DNA of 64,000 nt from contig NZ_CP118108.1 in the NCBI RefSeq assembly GCF_028747985.1, positions 2,671,501 to 2,735,500 of the forward strand, in the 5' to 3' direction. The position numbers and the translations under genes were made by a program. The notes beneath the pieces were generated by a model, which saw only the letters and a list, made by a program, of their open reading frames with translations, did not search any database and was not told the DNA's origin. This document shows, one piece after another, positions 61,415 to 64,000 of this stretch. This DNA is from Paenibacillus urinalis (GTDB taxonomy: Bacteria; Bacillota; Bacilli; Paenibacillales; Paenibacillaceae). Within the stretch, counting starts at the first letter, position 1. Each line of letters opens with the position of its first letter.

Positions 61415-62296
61415 ATGAATGCATTGCGAAATCGCCGCTTTATTGTTATAGGACTCGCTCCTGCTGTAATTCTTTATGCTCTGTTTGTGTTCGTACCGGT
61501 CATTTGGTCAGCGTACTATGGTTTTTTTGACTGGTCAGGAATTGGGGACGCGGTCTATATCGGAGTTCAGAATTACGCAGAGATTTTTAAAGACCCCATT
61601 TTTTGGCGGGCACTGAAAAATAACATTATCTTTGTCCTTGCCTCTGTTTTTGGACAGATTCCACTGGCGCTGGCCTTGGCCGTTCTCCTGCATAAGAGCA
61701 GCTTTCTGCAAAAGTTTCTACGTTCAGCTGTATTCTTACCTATGGTCTTGTCTACAGTTGTTATTGGTATGATCTGGCAGTATATCTATCACCCACAGAT
61801 CGGTATCTTGAACTTTCTGCTGGATGCGTTAAAGCTGGAGGATTGGAAGATGGAGTGGCTGTCAGATCCGGCCATTGCGATCTATTCGCTCGTTCCGCCA
61901 TTACTCTGGAGTTTTGTCGGATTGTATTTAATCATCTTCGTCTCGGCGCTTCAGAACATTCCAGGTGAAATTCATGATGCGGCTAAGATTGACGGAGTAA
62001 CAGGGATTCGAAAAATATGGAGTATTACCCTGCCCATGATTAAAAACACCGTGCAGGTGGCTGTCATCTTGTGTATATCCGGCAGCTTGAAGTCATTTGA
62101 TCTTGTCTACATCATGACAAAAGGCGGACCTGCACATACCACAGAATTACTGGCAACCTATATGTATAACTCCACTTTTACGACCTATCGATACGGGTTC
62201 GGAAGTGCCATTTCGACTACGATCGTACTGATCAGTCTCTTATTGATTGGAACAAGTCAGTGGATCGCTTCGAGAAAAAAAGAGTCATCGGTGTAA
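61415..62296 (+). CDS. Sugar ABC transporter permease (MalF/UgpA type)
   Basis: A 293-residue permease with six helices and the inner-membrane coupling EAA loop at ~180-200 (EIHDAAKIDGVTGIRKIWSITLPM). RBS GGGAG 11 bases before ATG 61415. Works with the next gene as a heterodimer. Confidence 0.93.
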   Translation: MNALRNRRFIVIGLAPAVILYALFVFVPVIWSAYYGFFDWSGIGDAVYIGVQNYAEIFKDPIFWRALKNNIIFVLASVFGQIPLALALAVLLHKSSFLQKFLRSAVFLPMVLSTVVIGMIWQYIYHPQIGILNFLLDALKLEDWKMEWLSDPAIAIYSLVPPLLWSFVGLYLIIFVSALQNIPGEIHDAAKIDGVTGIRKIWSITLPMIKNTVQVAVILCISGSLKSFDLVYIMTKGGPAHTTELLATYMYNSTFTTYRYGFGSAISTTIVLISLLLIGTSQWIASRKKESSV

Positions 62297-62379
62297 TTTG
62301 CATTTTTCAGAGTTGATTATAGGCCAAAATACATTTGCAAATTAAATTCATGCCAATAGAATTGAAGGGAGGCATACAC

Positions 62380-63255
62380 ATGCAGCCAAACATTGCAGGT
62401 GCAAGACCTGCCGTTTCCCAAGCTTCCACTTTGTTTCGTCGGATAGGAAGAGCGTTGTTTTGGTTCGTGCTTTTACTCTATGGAATTGTGACATTGTATC
62501 CTTTTGTATGGCTTGTTACGAGTGCCTTCAAGACCAATGAGGATTTCTATAACAGACCCTTTGGATTACCGGAAGTCTGGAAATGGGAAAATTTCACTGT
62601 GGCCTGGGAGAGCGCAAATCTTGGAAATGCCTTTAACAATTCGATGATTGTATCGATAGGCTCCTTGGCACTCACCTTATTTATATCCGCTCTTGCCTCC
62701 TTTGTGCTTGCTCGGTTTGCCTTTCGATGGAAAGGGATCATGCTTGCATTTTTTGTTATCGGCATGCTGATTCCTATACACAGCACATTGGTTCCTTTGT
62801 TTATTCTGATGAAGCAGATGCTTCTATTAAATACGTACTGGGCTCTGATCCTGCCCTACACTGCTTTTGCCCTGCCAACAGCCATCTTTATACTTACTGC
62901 ATATTTGACCAGTATCCCTCGTGATATCGAAGAGGCCGCGTTTATGGATGGTACAGGGCTGTGGGGGTTATTTTTCCGCATCATGCTTCCGATGTCACTG
63001 CCCGCTCTGTCTACCGTAACGATCCTTAGCTTTTTACATGCATGGAATGATTTCTCATTTGCCTTGGTGTTCATTAATAAAACTGAGCTCAAAACACTGC
63101 CATTAGCCATCGCTAATTTTGCCGACGGTTATCAGACCGATTATGGACTTACGCTGGCTGCGATGACGTTGTCTATTATTCCAACGGTTCTTCTCTACCT
63201 GCTGTTTCAGGAGCAGATGATGAAAGGAATGACAGCCGGAGCAGTCAAGGGTTAA
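62380..63255 (+). CDS. Sugar ABC transporter permease (MalG/UgpE type)
   Basis: A 291-residue permease with six helices and EAA loop DIEEAAFMDGTGLWGLFFRIMLPMSLPALSTV in pattern. Start ATG 62380 follows AAGGGAGG; the in-frame extension to 62335 has no ribosome site. Completes the importer membrane channel. Confidence 0.93.
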   Translation: MQPNIAGARPAVSQASTLFRRIGRALFWFVLLLYGIVTLYPFVWLVTSAFKTNEDFYNRPFGLPEVWKWENFTVAWESANLGNAFNNSMIVSIGSLALTLFISALASFVLARFAFRWKGIMLAFFVIGMLIPIHSTLVPLFILMKQMLLLNTYWALILPYTAFALPTAIFILTAYLTSIPRDIEEAAFMDGTGLWGLFFRIMLPMSLPALSTVTILSFLHAWNDFSFALVFINKTELKTLPLAIANFADGYQTDYGLTLAAMTLSIIPTVLLYLLFQEQMMKGMTAGAVKG

Positions 63256-63298
63256 CGGATACTAATACCATAACCACATCATGAAGGAGGGGGATCTC

Positions 63299-64000
63299 TT
63301 GAGGAGCTGGCTACGATCATCATTGCAGCGCAAGCTGTCCGTGCTCATTGCTGGTTCGATCATTGTACCCCTCGTGGTGCTTGGTTTATTTGCCTTTGAT
63401 ACAGCGGCTCGCATATCGGAAGAAAAGGCGACGCTGTCGGGGATAGATTATTTAAAACAACTGGAAGCAAACTTACATTTTATGCTCCAGGACGTAGACA
63501 ACTTGTCCATCTATTTAATTGGTGAGCGAGATATCCAAGATTATCTGGTGCAGGATAAGGAGCAAGAAGAAGAGAGGCAGGAGATTATTGGCAGAATGAC
63601 CAATCTTGCCGCCTCCAAATCCTATATCGCAAGTATTGTGATTCAGCCCGAACACTTCTCTGCCGATTTGACGACAGCCAACTGGTATGAAGCGGACATA
63701 CCTGAGGGAGTATTGACCGAAATTCGGGAAAAGCATTGGTCTCCTGTATATCGAATTATGAACTATGCCGGAGAGCAGTATGTGATGACGCTGACCAGGC
63801 CCATTCGAAGTATTCATGATTATAAGCATCTTGGATGGCTGTCCATCAGCTTGAGTGAGAAAGAAATTTCTCATCGGCTTGCTGAAAAAGAGTTCGCGAG
63901 TGGTAACGGTAGAATTGAACTTATTGATCCCAACGGGGGGATCCTATCTTCTCCTGACAAGACCCGATTAGGAATGCGAATCGAAGATCAATATCCAGGA
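63299..64000 (+). CDS. Sensor histidine kinase, YesM-like, N-terminal part (cut by window end)
   Basis: An open frame from TTG 63299, after AAGGAGG (63284-63290), to the end of the window (234 codons). It starts with a membrane helix (LSVLIAGSIIVPLVVLGLFAF) followed by a dCache-type extracytoplasmic sensor domain (LKQLEANLHFMLQDVDNLSIYLIGE, ... YAGEQYVMTLTRPIRS ... LGWLSISLSEKEI). This is the usual start of YesM-type kinases of the LytS-related class that partner an AraC-type response regulator to control the adjacent sugar importer. The kinase domain is outside the window. Confidence 0.85.
   Translation, partial: MRSWLRSSLQRKLSVLIAGSIIVPLVVLGLFAFDTAARISEEKATLSGIDYLKQLEANLHFMLQDVDNLSIYLIGERDIQDYLVQDKEQEEERQEIIGRMTNLAASKSYIASIVIQPEHFSADLTTANWYEADIPEGVLTEIREKHWSPVYRIMNYAGEQYVMTLTRPIRSIHDYKHLGWLSISLSEKEISHRLAEKEFASGNGRIELIDPNGGILSSPDKTRLGMRIEDQYPG

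Noticed and set aside
63515..63874. 119-codon minus-strand open frame near the window end
   Set aside because: The opposite strand is the open sensor-kinase frame with membrane helix, ribosome site and operon context, so this one is a shadow.
1..64000. CRISPR arrays, tRNA/rRNA genes, insertion sequences, phage or plasmid origins
   Set aside because: No regularly spaced repeats, tRNA-like cloverleaf, rRNA blocks, transposase or integrase motifs were seen in reading the window; a dedicated search tool would be needed to exclude degenerate cases.

Overview
This window reads as a chromosomal segment of an aerobic, spore-forming Gram-positive bacterium of the order Bacillales, most likely Paenibacillus or a close relative. 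The signs are strong AGGAGG-type ribosome sites, frequent TTG and GTG starts, an RNase J, a DUF4023-type small protein, an SLH-anchored hydrolase, copper-amine-oxidase-N 'stalk' domains on exported proteins, a YesM-like sensor kinase beside a sugar ABC transporter, and many U-tailed hairpin terminators. I saw no rRNA, tRNA, CRISPR array, phage genes or complete insertion sequence. The genus call is inference from gene content.

Layout. 1-8.6 kb: tail of an ABC exporter, a MefA-like MFS exporter on the minus strand, a decayed lipoprotein-like gene tail, a DUF2512-like membrane protein, RNase J, a Gfo/Idh/MocA oxidoreductase, an RCC1/CuAO-N surface protein, a Dabb protein, and a second MefA-like MFS exporter behind a leader-peptide attenuator. 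8.7-24.2 kb: aldo/keto reductase, membrane-anchored subtilase, NAD epimerase, SLH-anchored serine hydrolase, a heterodimeric ABC exporter, a DUF3298-like exported protein, a Cys-type sulfatase divergent from an AraC regulator, an EmrE-like exporter and a GNAT enzyme. 24.2-35.4 kb: a CPA2 cation/proton antiporter with a structured leader ending in an intrinsic terminator, divergent from a sugar-acid operon (split UxaA-type dehydratase, two SDR dehydrogenases, FAH-type hydrolase). An RpiR regulator follows, divergent from a complete ECF transporter operon with a PHP-domain protein.

35.4-48.8 kb: a PLP aminotransferase, two tandem paralogous single-pass membrane proteins, an unknown protein, a six-gene operon with two oxidoreductase/TIM-barrel isomerase pairs, an AraC regulator and a MATE exporter, then pyridoxine kinase, glutaminase, a DinB protein and a deoxyribonucleotidase-like HAD protein. 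48.8-59.9 kb: a DUF4023 gene, metE behind MetR/MtaR-like boxes, a large isoprenoid-synthase fusion protein, a DUF438-hemerythrin-PAS protein behind a perfect FNR-type box, a cupin, SelO, a degenerate PilZ-like protein, a TauE/SafE permease and a small unknown gene. 60-64 kb: a sugar ABC importer (lipoprotein and two permeases) with a cre-like site, and the start of its probable sensor kinase, cut by the window end.

The items most worth following up are: (1) the MMMLLFF leader and four mutually exclusive RNA segments in front of the MefA-like exporter, arranged like ermC attenuation; (2) the attenuated leader of the CPA2 antiporter, which I could not match to a known riboswitch; (3) the ECF transporter beside an RpiR regulator and a fuconate-type catabolic operon; (4) the 798-residue isoprenoid-synthase fusion; and (5) the FNR-type promoter of the hemerythrin protein.
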